This document shows, in pieces, positions 1 through 9,145 of a DNA stretch of 64,000 nucleotides. Made by a program: the position numbers and the translations under genes. The DNA comes from Pseudoxanthomonas sp. F37 (lineage in GTDB: Bacteria > Pseudomonadota > Gammaproteobacteria > Xanthomonadales > Xanthomonadaceae), in NCBI RefSeq assembly GCF_022965755.1, contig NZ_CP095187.1, positions 248,001 to 312,000 of the forward strand. Reading direction: 5' to 3'. Below the pieces are notes generated by a model, which was given only the letters and a program-made list of their open reading frames with translations, was not told the origin of the DNA and made no database searches. How positions within the stretch are numbered: position 1 is the stretch's first letter; every line of letters begins with the position of its first letter.

Positions 1-1845
1 CGCACGCTGTTCCTGCTGGCGATCGCGTCCTGCTCGATCGCGGCACCGGCCCTTGCGCAGGACGATGCGATGACGCCGGTCGGCGTACCCGCGCAATCCG
101 GCGCCATCGCGTTGGAAACGGGGCCGCTGCCGGGCGCGCGGCACCCCGAAACCTGGCATCGCCAGTACGGCAGTGTCTTCGCCCGCAACGTCAGCGAGGC
201 CACCCTGACCCCGTTCCTGCCGGCGCCGGAGAACGCCAGCGGCACCGCCGTGATCGTGGCGCCGGGTGGCGGGTTCCGCACGCTGTCGATGCAGAACGAG
301 GGCTGGGACGTGGCGCGCGCGCTGGCTGCGCGGGGCATCGCGGCGTTCGTCCTGAAGTACCGCCTGGAACCCACGCCTGCCGCCCTGGATGCCTTCGCCG
401 CGGACATGCGGGCGCGGATGTCCGGGGCACGTCCGGCGCACCTCGACCCCTCCAAGGCCATCGCCCATCTCGGTCCGCAGCTCGCCGACGCGCGCGCGGC
501 CTTCGCGCTGGTGCGCCAGCGCGCAGACGAATGGGGCATCGACCGCGACCGCGTCGGCATGGTCGGCTTCTCGGCCGGCGCCATGCTGACCCTCGCCACG
601 ACCCTGGGGGTCGAGGATGCCAGGCCCGCTTTCATCGCCACCGTCTACGGTCCGCTGTCCGCGTTGGACGTGCCCGCGGACGCACCCCCGCTGTTCGTGG
701 CGATCGGCGCCGACGACGGCCTGTTCGCCGGCGACGGCTTCGGCCTGATCGAGCGCTGGCGCGCGGCGCGGCGGCCGGTGGAGTTCCATCTCTACGAACG
801 CGGCGGGCACGGATTCGGCATGTATCCGAAAGCCACCACCAGCACCGGCTGGTTCGCGGCGTTCGTGGACTGGATGAAGATGCATGGCTGGCTGGAACGC
901 GGAGCCGGCCCGGGCGCGTCGGTCGTCCCCAGGTCGAATCCACTGTTCCGCGACCGGTTCACCGCTGACCCGGCGCCGCTCGTGGTCGGCGACCGGCTCT
1001 ATCTGTATGTCGGCCACGACGAGGCGCAGCGCGACGAGATGTTCAACATGCGCGAGTGGCGGGTGTACTCGACCATGGACATGGCGGACTGGACCGATCA
1101 CGGGCCGATCATGAAGGCCACCGACTTCCGCTGGGCGAAGGCGGATGCCTGGGCCTCGCAGGCCATCGAGAAGGACGGGCGGTTCTGGTTCTACGCCGCG
1201 GTCGAACATGACGGCACGCAGCCGGGCAAGGCGATCGGTGTTGCGGTATCCGACCATCCGACCGGTCCGTTCGTCGATGCCAAGGGCGCGGCGCTCATCA
1301 CCAACGCGATGACGCCGAAGGGCACGCACAGCTGGGAGGATATCGATCCGACGGTCTTCACCGATGACGATGGCACGACGTGGATCGCCTGGGGCAACCG
1401 CCGCTGCTACATCGCGCGGCTCAAGCCCAACATGACCGAACTGGACGGTCCCGTCACCGAGATCACGCCGCCGCATTTCGAAGAGGGGCCGTGGCTGCAC
1501 AAGCGCGGTGCGACGTATTACCTGACCTATGCCTCGCTCGACCGCGCTACCCACCGCGATGAGCGGGTGTCCTATGCCACCGCGACATCGCTGCCGGGCC
1601 CGTGGACGTATCGCGGCGAACTGACCGGTTCGGGCAAGTACAGCTTCACCATCCACCCGGGCATCGCCGAGTTCAAGGGCCGCTGGTACCTGTTCCTGCA
1701 CAACGCCGCGCTCACCGTCGGCGACCAGCACGGCGCCATCGGCCGGCGCGCGGTGACGGTGGAGCACCTGCAGTACAACCCCGATGGCAGCCTGAAGCCG
1801 GTGGTGCAGACCGAGGCCGGCATTTCGGTGCCGCCCTCGCCGTAG
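1..1845 (+). CDS. Secreted alpha/beta-hydrolase esterase fused to GH43 glycosidase (5' partial)
   Basis: The reading frame is open from base 1, and the first 20 codons encode a hydrophobic signal peptide ending ALAQ, so the true start lies just upstream and the Met at 70 is internal. The first half is an alpha/beta hydrolase of the BD-FAE/acetyl-xylan-esterase kind: an oxyanion-type PGGGF motif, nucleophile motif GFSAG (about 190 codons in), then an Asp in IGADDG and a His in GGHGFG. The second half reads as a five-bladed GH43 domain: FTADPAP (base Asp), DIDPTVF (pKa-modulating Asp) and EEGPW (acid Glu). Known GH43 enzymes are arabinofuranosidases or xylosidases; removal of acyl and arabinosyl decorations from xylan is my inference. 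The protein should act in the periplasm or outside the cell. No TonB receptor or other sugar gene is visible in the window. Confidence 0.85.
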   Translation, partial: RTLFLLAIASCSIAAPALAQDDAMTPVGVPAQSGAIALETGPLPGARHPETWHRQYGSVFARNVSEATLTPFLPAPENASGTAVIVAPGGGFRTLSMQNEGWDVARALAARGIAAFVLKYRLEPTPAALDAFAADMRARMSGARPAHLDPSKAIAHLGPQLADARAAFALVRQRADEWGIDRDRVGMVGFSAGAMLTLATTLGVEDARPAFIATVYGPLSALDVPADAPPLFVAIGADDGLFAGDGFGLIERWRAARRPVEFHLYERGGHGFGMYPKATTSTGWFAAFVDWMKMHGWLERGAGPGASVVPRSNPLFRDRFTADPAPLVVGDRLYLYVGHDEAQRDEMFNMREWRVYSTMDMADWTDHGPIMKATDFRWAKADAWASQAIEKDGRFWFYAAVEHDGTQPGKAIGVAVSDHPTGPFVDAKGAALITNAMTPKGTHSWEDIDPTVFTDDDGTTWIAWGNRRCYIARLKPNMTELDGPVTEITPPHFEEGPWLHKRGATYYLTYASLDRATHRDERVSYATATSLPGPWTYRGELTGSGKYSFTIHPGIAEFKGRWYLFLHNAALTVGDQHGAIGRRAVTVEHLQYNPDGSLKPVVQTEAGISVPPSP

Positions 1846-1853
1846 CGGTGGGC

Positions 1854-1920
1854 GGAAGCGCGCGGGACGCCGCGCGCCTCGCTTCCGGGCCGGGCAGGTG
1901 GCCGCCGGAAAGCCGGCGGC
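1854..1920. terminator. Two consecutive strong stem-loops after the GH43 gene
   Basis: The first stem pairs GGAAGCG (1854-1860) with CGCTTCC (1880-1886) and has an inner CGCGG/CCGCG pairing. The second pairs GCCGCCGG (1901-1908) with CCGGCGGC (1913-1920) around a 4-base loop. Neither has a T-run, so they are terminator-like only by position between the GH43 stop and the tRNA gene on the opposite strand. Confidence 0.35.
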
Positions 1921-1965
1921 GGGAGGCGTCCCGGAACAGTGCCGGTGGCCTGGTCTGAGCGGGAT

Positions 1966-2042
1966 TGGCGCGCCTGGAGGGATTCGAACCCCCGACCAAT
2001 GGCTTCGGAAGCCACTACTCTATCCGGCTGAGCTACAGGCGC
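1966..2042 (-). tRNA. tRNA-Arg (anticodon CCG)
   Basis: On the minus strand a 77-base cloverleaf folds: acceptor GCGCCTG/CAGGCGC, D-arm GCTC...GAGT, anticodon loop TTCCGAA giving anticodon CCG (reads CGG), T-arm GGGGG TTCGAAT CCCTC, discriminator G and an encoded CCA. It is a single tRNA, divergent from ubiA. The genome is GC rich, so CGG is a used arginine codon. Confidence 0.95.
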
Positions 2043-2131
2043 ACGGGACCGGCATTCTAGCCGCAAAGCGGGGAGTTGGCCCACTCCGGCGCGGGCCATG
2101 CGGAAAATCCGGCCCCGGGCGGCGTGCCTGT

Positions 2132-2137
2132 TACCCT
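2132..2137 (+). promoter_or_regulatory. Putative -10 hexamer for a leaderless ubiA transcript
   Basis: TACCCT (TAnnnT form) ends 7 bases before the ubiA ATG at 2145, with no Shine-Dalgarno between. This matches the pattern seen before bioH, hemH, tdk and the EF-hand gene. The -35 is not convincing. Confidence 0.35.
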
Positions 2138-2144
2138 TTCGCGC

Positions 2145-3059
2145 ATGGGATACGAGCGTTTCGAAACCGAAGCCATGCCGCGCTGGCGCGAGCGGTTGGG
2201 CCAGTACTGGAAGCTGGTGCGCGGCGATCGCCCCATCGGCGTGCTGCTGCTGTTGTGGCCCACCTGGTGGGCCCTGTGGCTGGCGGCCGATGGCGTGCCG
2301 TCGGCGTGGACCCTGTTCGTGTTCACGGTGGGGGTGTGGCTGACCCGTTCCGCGGGGTGCGTGATCAACGATTACGCCGACCGTTGGCTGGACCCGCAGG
2401 TGGAACGCACCCGCGGGCGCCCGTTGGCGACCGGCGCGGTCTCCGGGCGCGAAGCGCTGGCCGTGTTCGCCGTACTGATGCTGGTGGCGTTCGGGCTGGT
2501 GCTCACGCTGAACCGGCTGACCGTGTGGCTGAGTTTCGCCGGCCTGTTCCTGGCGGCCAGCTATCCCTATCTAAAGCGCTACACCTATCTGCCGCAGGTC
2601 TACCTGGGCCTGGCCTTCGGCTGGGGCATCCCGATGGCGTTCGCCGCCGTGCAGGGCGAGGTGCCGCCGGTGGCCTGGCTGCTGTACGGCGCCAACATCC
2701 TGTGGGCCACCGCCTACGACACCTGGTATGCGATGGTCGACCGCGAGGACGACATCCGCGCCGGCTCCAAGTCCACGGCCATCCTGTTCGGCGACCTGGA
2801 CCTGGTGATCCAGGGCGTGCTGTACGCGCTGATGCTGGTGGCGCTGTATCTGGTGGGCCGGCAGGCGGGGCTGGGGCTGTATTACCACCTGCTGGCGCTG
2901 GGCGTGGCCGCGCTGCTGATCGCCTGGGAGTTCGTGCTGGCGCGCCACCGCGGGCGCGAGGCCTGCTTTCGCGCCTTCCTGCACAACAACTGGGTGGGCG
3001 CGGCGGTGTTCGCCGGTCTGGCGCTGGACCTGTCCGGCCTGGCGGTCTGGCCCTTCTGA
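2145..3059 (+). CDS. ubiA: 4-hydroxybenzoate polyprenyltransferase UbiA
   Basis: Inner-membrane prenyltransferase of ubiquinone synthesis that joins a polyprenyl chain to 4-hydroxybenzoate. The product is 304 aa, the usual UbiA length, and has eight or nine hydrophobic helices. Both Mg-diphosphate motifs are visible: [20 protein letters not shown] (NDxxD) in the first half and DREDD in the second. I chose the ATG at 2145 rather than 2076 because the upstream extension is non-conserved Pro/Gly text and the resulting N-terminus fits the family. It is divergent from tRNA-Arg and convergent with the ComF-like gene. No ubiC is adjacent. Confidence 0.93.
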   Translation: MGYERFETEAMPRWRERLGQYWKLVRGDRPIGVLLLLWPTWWALWLAADGVPSAWTLFVFTVGVWLTRSAGCVINDYADRWLDPQVERTRGRPLATGAVSGREALAVFAVLMLVAFGLVLTLNRLTVWLSFAGLFLAASYPYLKRYTYLPQVYLGLAFGWGIPMAFAAVQGEVPPVAWLLYGANILWATAYDTWYAMVDREDDIRAGSKSTAILFGDLDLVIQGVLYALMLVALYLVGRQAGLGLYYHLLALGVAALLIAWEFVLARHRGREACFRAFLHNNWVGAAVFAGLALDLSGLAVWPF

Positions 3060-3102
3060 CGGAGTCGCGCCGGCGGTTGCGCGGAACGGGGCGGCCGCTG
3101 CC

Positions 3103-3807
3103 TCATGGCACCCGGGCACACACCCAGGCATCCACCCGTTCGACGCCAGCAGCCGTCAGCGCACGGGCCGCCGCCTCCAGCGTGGCGCCGGTGGTCATCA
3201 CGTCGTCGACCAGCGCCACATGCGCCGGCGGTGCGGCCTGGTCCGCCACGGTGAACGCGCGGGCCAGGTTGCGCCGGCGCTGGCCGGCATCGAGTTCGGA
3301 CTGCGGTGCCGTGGCGCGGATGCGCTGCAGCAGGTCCGCGCGCACCGGCAGGGCCAGCGCGGCGGCCAGCGGGCGCGCCAGTTCCAGCGCCTGGTCGTAG
3401 CCGCGCTGGCGGAGGCGGCGGCCGTGCAGCGGCACCGGTACCAGGGCATCCGGACGCGGCGCGGAGGCCAGTGCGCCGGCCATCAGGTCGGCCATCAGGC
3501 GTCCCGCCGCCAGGTCGCGATGGAACTTGAAGCGCGGCACCAGCCGGTCCAAGGGAAAGCCGTACACGAACACCGCCCGCGTTTCCGCCAGCGCGGGCGG
3601 GTTGCGCAGGCAGTCGCCGCAGGTTCCCGGCGCCGGCATGGGAAGTCCGCAACGCAGGCATGCGCTGGGATTCCAGGGGAGTCGCCCGAAGCACGAAGCG
3701 CACAGATCGCGCCCGTTGCAGCCGCGTTCGCGACAGATGAGGCAGCGCGGTGTGAGCAGCAGCCGGCTGGCCCGGCGCCACCAGCCGTCAACTTTCAGGG
3801 CATCCAT
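3103..3807 (-). CDS. ComF-family phosphoribosyltransferase-like protein
   Basis: Product of 234 aa. The N-terminal 70 residues hold a double zinc ribbon (CLIC...CASC then CLRCG...CGDC). The C-terminal part is a type I phosphoribosyltransferase fold with the PRPP loop [14 protein letters not shown]. ComF proteins assist DNA uptake in naturally competent bacteria, and homologs beside bioB are often called ComF or GntX-like. It is divergent from bioB, with 61 bases between the two starts, an arrangement common in gammaproteobacteria. Whether it works in competence here cannot be told from the sequence. Confidence 0.85.
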   Translation of the reverse strand: MDALKVDGWWRRASRLLLTPRCLICRERGCNGRDLCASCFGRLPWNPSACLRCGLPMPAPGTCGDCLRNPPALAETRAVFVYGFPLDRLVPRFKFHRDLAAGRLMADLMAGALASAPRPDALVPVPLHGRRLRQRGYDQALELARPLAAALALPVRADLLQRIRATAPQSELDAGQRRRNLARAFTVADQAAPPAHVALVDDVMTTGATLEAAARALTAAGVERVDAWVCARVP

Positions 3808-3811
3808 GCGG

Positions 3812-3840
3812 TTGACAGGGCGGGGCCCGGTTTCCAGACT
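3812..3840 (+). promoter_or_regulatory. Candidate sigma-70 promoter for bioB
   Basis: A perfect -35 TTGACA (3812-3817) is followed after 17 bases by CAGACT (3835-3840), a poor -10. It lies in the short comF-bioB divergent gap. I see no clear BirA-type operator. Confidence 0.35.
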
Positions 3841-3868
3841 TCCGCGACTGTACTCCGCCGAGGCCGCG

Positions 3869-4945
3869 ATGTCCGTTCACATTTCCAGCGATGCCCCCCT
3901 GCTGCGCCACGACTGGCAACGGGAGGAACTGCTGGCCCTGTTCGACCTGCCGTTCCCGGACCTGCTGCACCGGGCCGCGACCGTGCACCGCGCGCATTTC
4001 GATCCGGCGGAAGTCCAGGTCTCCACCCTGCTGTCGGTGAAGACCGGCGGCTGCCCGGAGGACTGCGCCTATTGCCCGCAGGCGCAGCGCTACGACACCG
4101 GCGTGGAAGCGCAGAAGCTGATGGACGCCGAGCAGGTGCTGGCGAAGGCCGCGCAGGCCAAGGCCGCCGGGGCGTCGCGCTTCTGCATGGGTGCGGCCTG
4201 GCGCTCGCCCAAGGACCGCGACATCCCCAAGGTCGCCGCGATGATCCGCGGGGTGAAGGCCCTGGGCCTGGAGACCTGCGCCACCCTGGGCATGCTGAGC
4301 GGCGAGCAGGCGCACGCGTTGAAGGACGCCGGCCTGGACTACTACAACCACAACCTGGACACCGCACCGGACTTCTACGGCGACATCATCCACACGCGCC
4401 AGTACCAGGACCGTCTGGATACGCTGGCCCACGTCCGCGATGCCGGCATGAAGACCTGCTGCGGCGGCATCGTCGGCATGGGCGAATCGCGCGACCAGCG
4501 CGCCGGCCTGCTGCAGGCGCTGGCGAACCTGCCGGTGCATCCGGACTCGGTGCCGATCAACCGGCTGGTGCAGGTGGCCGGCACCCCGCTGCACGGCACC
4601 GCCGAACTGGACCCGTTCGAGTTCGTCCGCACCATAGCCGTCGCCCGCATCGTGATGCCGGCGTCGATGGTGCGCCTGTCGGCCGGCCGCGAGGCCATGA
4701 GCGACGAACTGCAGGCGCTGTGTTTCCTGGCCGGGGCCAATTCGATCTTCTACGGCGAAAAGCTGCTGACCACCGGCAACCCGGATACCGAGCGCGACCA
4801 GGCCCTGTTCGCGCGCCTGGGCCTGCGCCCCATGCAGGTACAGGTGGAAAACATGCACGACCATCACAGAATGGAAGGCACCGGCAGCGGTACGGTGCAT
4901 GCCGACATCACCCATCCTGCGCCGTGCTGCGGCCAGGCGGCGTAG
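3869..4945 (+). CDS. bioB: Biotin synthase BioB
   Basis: Radical-SAM enzyme that inserts sulfur into dethiobiotin to form biotin. The product is 358 aa. The SAM-cluster cysteines sit in [12 protein letters not shown] (Cys62, 66, 69 from this start). The later conserved text includes [12 protein letters not shown] and [10 protein letters not shown], and the Arg ligand of the 2Fe-2S cluster lies in [10 protein letters not shown]. The ATG at 3869 is chosen because the upstream open frame overlaps comF and lacks family residues. It is the first gene of the biotin run; bioF follows after a 128-base gap. Confidence 0.96.
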   Translation: MSVHISSDAPLLRHDWQREELLALFDLPFPDLLHRAATVHRAHFDPAEVQVSTLLSVKTGGCPEDCAYCPQAQRYDTGVEAQKLMDAEQVLAKAAQAKAAGASRFCMGAAWRSPKDRDIPKVAAMIRGVKALGLETCATLGMLSGEQAHALKDAGLDYYNHNLDTAPDFYGDIIHTRQYQDRLDTLAHVRDAGMKTCCGGIVGMGESRDQRAGLLQALANLPVHPDSVPINRLVQVAGTPLHGTAELDPFEFVRTIAVARIVMPASMVRLSAGREAMSDELQALCFLAGANSIFYGEKLLTTGNPDTERDQALFARLGLRPMQVQVENMHDHHRMEGTGSGTVHADITHPAPCCGQAA

Positions 4946-5073
4946 TCGGGGGGCACCACAGGGGACAGGACGAAGGCCATCACGCCGGCGCGGGCATCGC
5001 GTCCCGGCGCGTCGGTGTCGGCGTGTCCCGGCCGGTGCCGCCGATGCGCGCTCCCGTACCCGGTGCCGAACCC

Positions 5074-6273
5074 ATGACACGCCCCGACCTGCACGACCGC
5101 ATCCTCGCCCAGCGCCAGCAGCGCGTGGCCCAGGCGCGCCAACGCACGCGCCGCACCGTCAACCGGCGCGATGGCGTGCGCGTGGAGGTCGAGGGCCGCT
5201 GGCTGACCGAGTTCAGCAGCAACGACTACCTGGGCCTGGCGCAGCAGTTCGAAGTCACCAATGCGCTGCAGGACGCCGCCGCGCGCGAGGGCACCGGCGC
5301 CGGGGCCTCGCACCTGGTCAGCGGCCACCACGCCGCGCATGAGGGGCTGGAGCGCGACATCGCCGACTGGCTGGGCTATCCCCGGGCGCTGTTATTCGGC
5401 AGCGGATTCCTCGCCAACCTGGCCGTGCAGCAGGCCCTGCTGGAGGACGGCGACGTGTGCGTGCAGGACCGCCTCAACCACGCCAGCCTGCTCGATGCCA
5501 CGCGGCTGGCCGGCGCCAGGCTGCGGCGCTATCCGCACCTGGATCCCGAAGGCGCCTTGCGCCAGTTGAAGCTGCAGCCGGACGGCGCGGCCATGCTGGC
5601 GACCGACGGCGTCTTCAGCATGGATGGCGATGCCGCGCCGTTGCGCGCGCTGAGCCTGGTCGCACGCATGCAGCAGGCACTGTTCTTCGTGGACGATGCG
5701 CACGGCGTCGGCGTGCGCGGACCCGAAGGCCGCGGCAGCGTGGCCGAAGCGCGCATGGGCGTGGCCGACGTGCCGCTGCAACTGGTCACGCTGGGCAAGG
5801 CGCTGGGCGGCTACGGCGCCGTCGTGGTGGGCGAGGAGGCGCTGATCCAGCATCTGGCCGAGACCGCGCGTCCCTACATCTACACCACGGCGTTGCCGCC
5901 GGCACTGGCGGCGGCCACCCGCGTGGCGGTGAAGCACGCGCGCCGCGACCAGTGGCGGCGCGAGAAGCTGCAGTCGCTGGTGGACCGCTTCCGCAGTGGC
6001 GCACAGCGCGCCGGGCTGCAGCTGATGGCCTCGGATTCGCCCATCCAGCCGGTGCTGTGCGGCAGCGATAGCAACGCCCTGGCGCTCTCGGCCGCGGTGC
6101 ACAGCGCCGGTTACCTGGTGCCGGCCATCCGCCCGCCCACGGTGCCGGACGGCAAGGCCCGGCTGCGGGTGACCCTGTCGGCCCTGCACTCGCCGCAGGA
6201 CGTGGACGGTCTGGTGGATACCCTGGCGCGCTCGTGGGAGGCGGTGCAGCGCGTGCACGGCGCCGTGGCCTGA
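5074..6273 (+). CDS. bioF: 8-amino-7-oxononanoate synthase BioF
   Basis: PLP enzyme that condenses pimeloyl-ACP with alanine to 8-amino-7-oxononanoate. The product is 399 aa. Visible family features are SSNDYLGLA near the N-terminus, [19 protein letters not shown], the [10 protein letters not shown] aspartate that contacts the PLP nitrogen, and the Schiff-base lysine in [10 protein letters not shown]. The start at 5074 follows an in-frame open stretch; the MTRPDL start gives the normal family length. It lies between bioB and bioH on the same strand. Confidence 0.95.
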   Translation: MTRPDLHDRILAQRQQRVAQARQRTRRTVNRRDGVRVEVEGRWLTEFSSNDYLGLAQQFEVTNALQDAAAREGTGAGASHLVSGHHAAHEGLERDIADWLGYPRALLFGSGFLANLAVQQALLEDGDVCVQDRLNHASLLDATRLAGARLRRYPHLDPEGALRQLKLQPDGAAMLATDGVFSMDGDAAPLRALSLVARMQQALFFVDDAHGVGVRGPEGRGSVAEARMGVADVPLQLVTLGKALGGYGAVVVGEEALIQHLAETARPYIYTTALPPALAAATRVAVKHARRDQWRREKLQSLVDRFRSGAQRAGLQLMASDSPIQPVLCGSDSNALALSAAVHSAGYLVPAIRPPTVPDGKARLRVTLSALHSPQDVDGLVDTLARSWEAVQRVHGAVA

Positions 6274-6313
6274 GGCGCCCGCCTTCGGCGATCCTGGGCC
6301 ACGCCGGATCGGC

Positions 6314-6319
6314 GACAAT
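6314..6319 (+). promoter_or_regulatory. Putative -10 hexamer for a leaderless bioH transcript
   Basis: GACAAT ends 7 bases before the bioH ATG, within the 53-base bioF-bioH gap. If active, bioH-bioC would have their own leaderless transcript besides read-through from bioB. Confidence 0.4.
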
Positions 6320-6326
6320 AGGCCGC

Positions 6327-7100
6327 ATGCATATCGAAACCCTCGGCAGCGGCCCCTCCCTGGTGCTGCTGCATGGTTGGGCGCTGCATGGTGGCGTATT
6401 CGCCCCGCTGGTGCAGCGGCTCTCCGACCGTTACACGCTCCATCTCGTCGACCTGCCCGGGCACGGCTTCAGCCGTGACAGCGAGGTGCCGCTGGCACTG
6501 GACGCCACCGTCCACGCCATCCTCGCCCGCACGCCGCCGGCCGCCTGGCTGGCGTGGTCGCTGGGCGGGCTGTTCGCGCTGCAGGCGGCGGCTTCGTCGC
6601 CGAGGGTGCGCGGACTGGCGATGGTGGCCGCGACGCCGCGCTTCGTGCGGGACGGGGACTGGGCGCACGCCGTGGAAGGCCGCGTGTTCGCACAGTTCGG
6701 CGACGACCTGCGCGACGACTATGCCGGCACGCTGGAACGGTTCCTCGCGCTGGACACGATGGGCTCCGAGCACGCACGCAGCGAACTGCGCACGCTCAAG
6801 CACGACCTGTACGCGCGCGGCGAGCCGGCACCGGAAGCCCTGCAGCAGGGCCTGCACCTGCTCGAACAGTCCGATCTGCGCGCCATCCTGCCCGCGCTCT
6901 CCGTACCCAGCCTGTGGCTGGCCGGGCGGCGCGACCTGCTGGTGCCGGCAAAGGCCATGCAGGCGGCCGCCGCGATGGCGCCGGCGGCCACCTTCGTCGA
7001 GATCGCCGGTGGTGGCCATGCGCCATTCCTGGGGCATGCCGACCTGGTGGCGGCCGAAGTGGAGCGCTTCATGCAGGCGCTGCCGGAGGCGGCGGCATGA
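6327..7100 (+). CDS. bioH: Pimeloyl-ACP methyl ester carboxylesterase BioH
   Basis: Alpha/beta hydrolase that removes the methyl group from pimeloyl-ACP methyl ester, ending the pimelate phase of biotin synthesis. The product is 257 aa. It shows LLHGWALHGG (oxyanion region), nucleophile Ser in AWSLGG, an Asp in AGRRDLLVP and the catalytic His in GGGHAPF. The ATG at 6327 was chosen over 6234, which would overlap bioF. The stop overlaps the bioC start by 4 bases (ATGA), so the methyl-adding and methyl-removing enzymes are translationally coupled. Confidence 0.93.
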   Translation: MHIETLGSGPSLVLLHGWALHGGVFAPLVQRLSDRYTLHLVDLPGHGFSRDSEVPLALDATVHAILARTPPAAWLAWSLGGLFALQAAASSPRVRGLAMVAATPRFVRDGDWAHAVEGRVFAQFGDDLRDDYAGTLERFLALDTMGSEHARSELRTLKHDLYARGEPAPEALQQGLHLLEQSDLRAILPALSVPSLWLAGRRDLLVPAKAMQAAAAMAPAATFVEIAGGGHAPFLGHADLVAAEVERFMQALPEAAA

Positions 7101-7996
7101 GCACGTTCGACCAGCGCCACATCCGGCGTGCGTTCTCGCGCTCGGCCGCCGGCTACGATGCGGCGGCGGCGTTGCAGCACGAGGTCGAGAAGCGCCTGCT
7201 GGAGTCGCTGGACTACTTCGCCCTGCGCCAGGGCCAGGATGCCGTGGATCCGAAGGTGGTGCTGGACGTGGGCTGCGGCCCCGCGCATGCGGCCGCCGCC
7301 ATGCGCAAGCGCTGGCCTAAGGCACAGGTGATCGCATTGGACCTGGCGTTGCCCATGCTGCGCGAGGCGAAGAAGCAGGCCGGCTGGTGGAAGCCGTTCC
7401 AGCGCGTCTGCGCCGACCTGCGCGCGCTGCCGCTGGCGGAAGCCAGCGTCGACGTGCTGTTCTGCAACCTGAGCCTGCAGTGGGTGGACGACCTGCCGGC
7501 CGCGTTCAACGGTTTCCGCCGCGCGCTGAAACCCGGCGGCCTGCTGGTGTGCTCGACGTTCGGGCCGGAGACGCTGCAGGAACTGCGCGATGCGTTCGCG
7601 CAGGCCGACGACGCGCCGCATGTCAGCCCGTTCCCTCCCATCGCCCAGTTCGGCGATGCGCTGATGCTGGCCGGCTTCCGCGCCCCGGTGCTCGACCGCG
7701 ACCGCTTCACGCTGACCTACGACGACCTGCCGGCGCTGATGCGCGAACTGCGCGCGATGGGTGCGACCAACGCCCTGCGCCAACGCCGGCACACGCTGAC
7801 CGGTCGCGCGCGCTTCGCGGCCGCGGCGGCGGCCTACGAACCGTTGCGTCGCGCGGACGGCAGGCTGCCCAGCACCTGGGATGTCATCTACGCCCATGCC
7901 TGGGCGCCGCCGGCGGGCGCACCCATCCGGGAGCAGGGGGAGGACATCGCGGCGGTGCCGCTGTCGAAGATCCCGATCCGGCGACGCGGCGAGTAG
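7097..7996 (+). CDS. bioC: Malonyl-ACP O-methyltransferase BioC
   Basis: SAM-dependent methyltransferase that masks malonyl-ACP so that fatty-acid enzymes can build pimelate. The product is 299 aa. The N-terminal RRAFSRSAAGYDAAA is typical of BioC, motif I is VLDVGCGPAHAA, and SLQWVDD and KPGGLLVCSTFGPETL follow. It overlaps bioH by 4 bases. It ends the biotin run; bioA and bioD are not in the window. Confidence 0.93.
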   Translation: MSTFDQRHIRRAFSRSAAGYDAAAALQHEVEKRLLESLDYFALRQGQDAVDPKVVLDVGCGPAHAAAAMRKRWPKAQVIALDLALPMLREAKKQAGWWKPFQRVCADLRALPLAEASVDVLFCNLSLQWVDDLPAAFNGFRRALKPGGLLVCSTFGPETLQELRDAFAQADDAPHVSPFPPIAQFGDALMLAGFRAPVLDRDRFTLTYDDLPALMRELRAMGATNALRQRRHTLTGRARFAAAAAAYEPLRRADGRLPSTWDVIYAHAWAPPAGAPIREQGEDIAAVPLSKIPIRRRGE

Positions 7997-8053
7997 TTGC
8001 AGCGCGGGATTTGCCGCGCGGACCCGCGGCGGTGGGTCGCGCGTCGCGCCGGC

Positions 8054-8491
8054 TCAGCGCTCGTCGCGGCGCACCTGCCGGATCCAGTCCTGCAGGTTGT
8101 AGTAGTTGGTGACGCGTGCGATGCGGTCATCGCGGATATCGAAGAAGGCGCCGCCCGGCAGCGCATAGGTCTGGCCGTTCGCCGGCGGCAGGCCTTCGTC
8201 GGTATGCAGATACTCGCCGTGCACCACGTATTCGGCGGCCGCGCGCTGGCCGTCCTGGGTGACCAGCACCACGATGTCGCGCAGCTGTTCGCGGTAGCTG
8301 GCGTTCATGCGCCCCAGGAAGTCCGCGAACGCCTCGCGGCCGACTTCGCGCGCGCCCTGGTTGAGGTCGTGCACCACGTCCTCGCTCAGCATCGCCAGCA
8401 TGCCCTCCCAGTCGCCGCGGTTGAAGGCGGCGTAGTAGCTGAGGACGAGTTCGGTGGCGCGGTCCTGCCGGCGCGTGCCGTCGATCTTCAT
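8054..8491 (-). CDS. SnoaL-like ketosteroid-isomerase-related protein
   Basis: Product of 145 aa, the size of one NTF2/SnoaL cone-shaped domain. YYAAFNRGDWEGMLAML and the conserved acidic/His pocket residues match the ketosteroid isomerase-related family. The substrate is unknown. It is the third gene of a minus-strand run after the dehydratase and the YdcF-like gene, with a 45-base gap that contains TATCAT (8521-8526, minus strand), a possible -10 for its own promoter about 30 bases before the ATG. Confidence 0.75.
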   Translation of the reverse strand: MKIDGTRRQDRATELVLSYYAAFNRGDWEGMLAMLSEDVVHDLNQGAREVGREAFADFLGRMNASYREQLRDIVVLVTQDGQRAAAEYVVHGEYLHTDEGLPPANGQTYALPGGAFFDIRDDRIARVTNYYNLQDWIRQVRRDER

Positions 8492-8536
8492 GGCGGATCC
8501 CGGTGGTGGGCGAGCTGGCGATGATACGCCACGCTT

Positions 8537-9145
8537 TCAGCGCGGCAGGCGGTCGCGGTGGAAGAAATACACTTCCTGCAGCAGGAACCGCCAGCGCGTG
8601 GCGAAGGTGCGGAAGCGGCTGGTCGGCGTGGGCGAACCGACCGCGCGGATGCCGAGGTCCCGGCTGATGCGCAGCGCGCGGGCCATGTGCAGCGGGTCGC
8701 TGACCACGATGACGTCGTGCAGCTGGTGCTGCTGCATCAACAGCGATGCCTGGCGCAGGTTGTCGTGGGTGTTGCGCGACAGCGATTCGATCAGGATCGC
8801 CTTGTCCGGCACGCCCTGGCGCAACGCGTAGCGGCGCGCCACCTGGGACTCGGAGAAGCGCGCGCCGACGCCGCCGTAGCCGCCGGTGAAGATCAGTTTC
8901 GGCGCCAGCCCGCGCTTGTACAGATCGATGCCGTGGCGGATGCGCTCTTCGAACACCGGCGACGGCTTGGCGTCGTAAGCGGCCGCGCCCAGCACGATGA
9001 TGGCATCGGCGGGCCGGGCGTCGTCGCGCTGGCCGACCCAGGTGATGTAGGCGGCCACGCCGGCGAGCCAGACCAGGACCGCCAGCAGCAGTCGCCACGT
9101 CCAGCCGAACACCCCGCGCCGGGGCTTCCTGCGACGCGCGTTCAT
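8537..9145 (-). CDS. YdcF/ElyC-SanA family membrane-anchored protein
   Basis: Product of 202 aa. A basic N-terminus (MNARRRKPRR) is followed by one transmembrane segment at about residues 14-36. A DUF218 domain comes next, with ADAIIVLGAAAYD, LIFTGG and VIVVSDPLHMARAL. ElyC and SanA relatives affect envelope integrity and peptidoglycan precursor metabolism; the reaction is not established. The start at 9145 overlaps the upstream dehydratase stop by 4 bases (ATGA), which supports it over a longer in-frame start at 9298. Confidence 0.85.
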   Translation of the reverse strand: MNARRRKPRRGVFGWTWRLLLAVLVWLAGVAAYITWVGQRDDARPADAIIVLGAAAYDAKPSPVFEERIRHGIDLYKRGLAPKLIFTGGYGGVGARFSESQVARRYALRQGVPDKAILIESLSRNTHDNLRQASLLMQQHQLHDVIVVSDPLHMARALRISRDLGIRAVGSPTPTSRFRTFATRWRFLLQEVYFFHRDRLPR

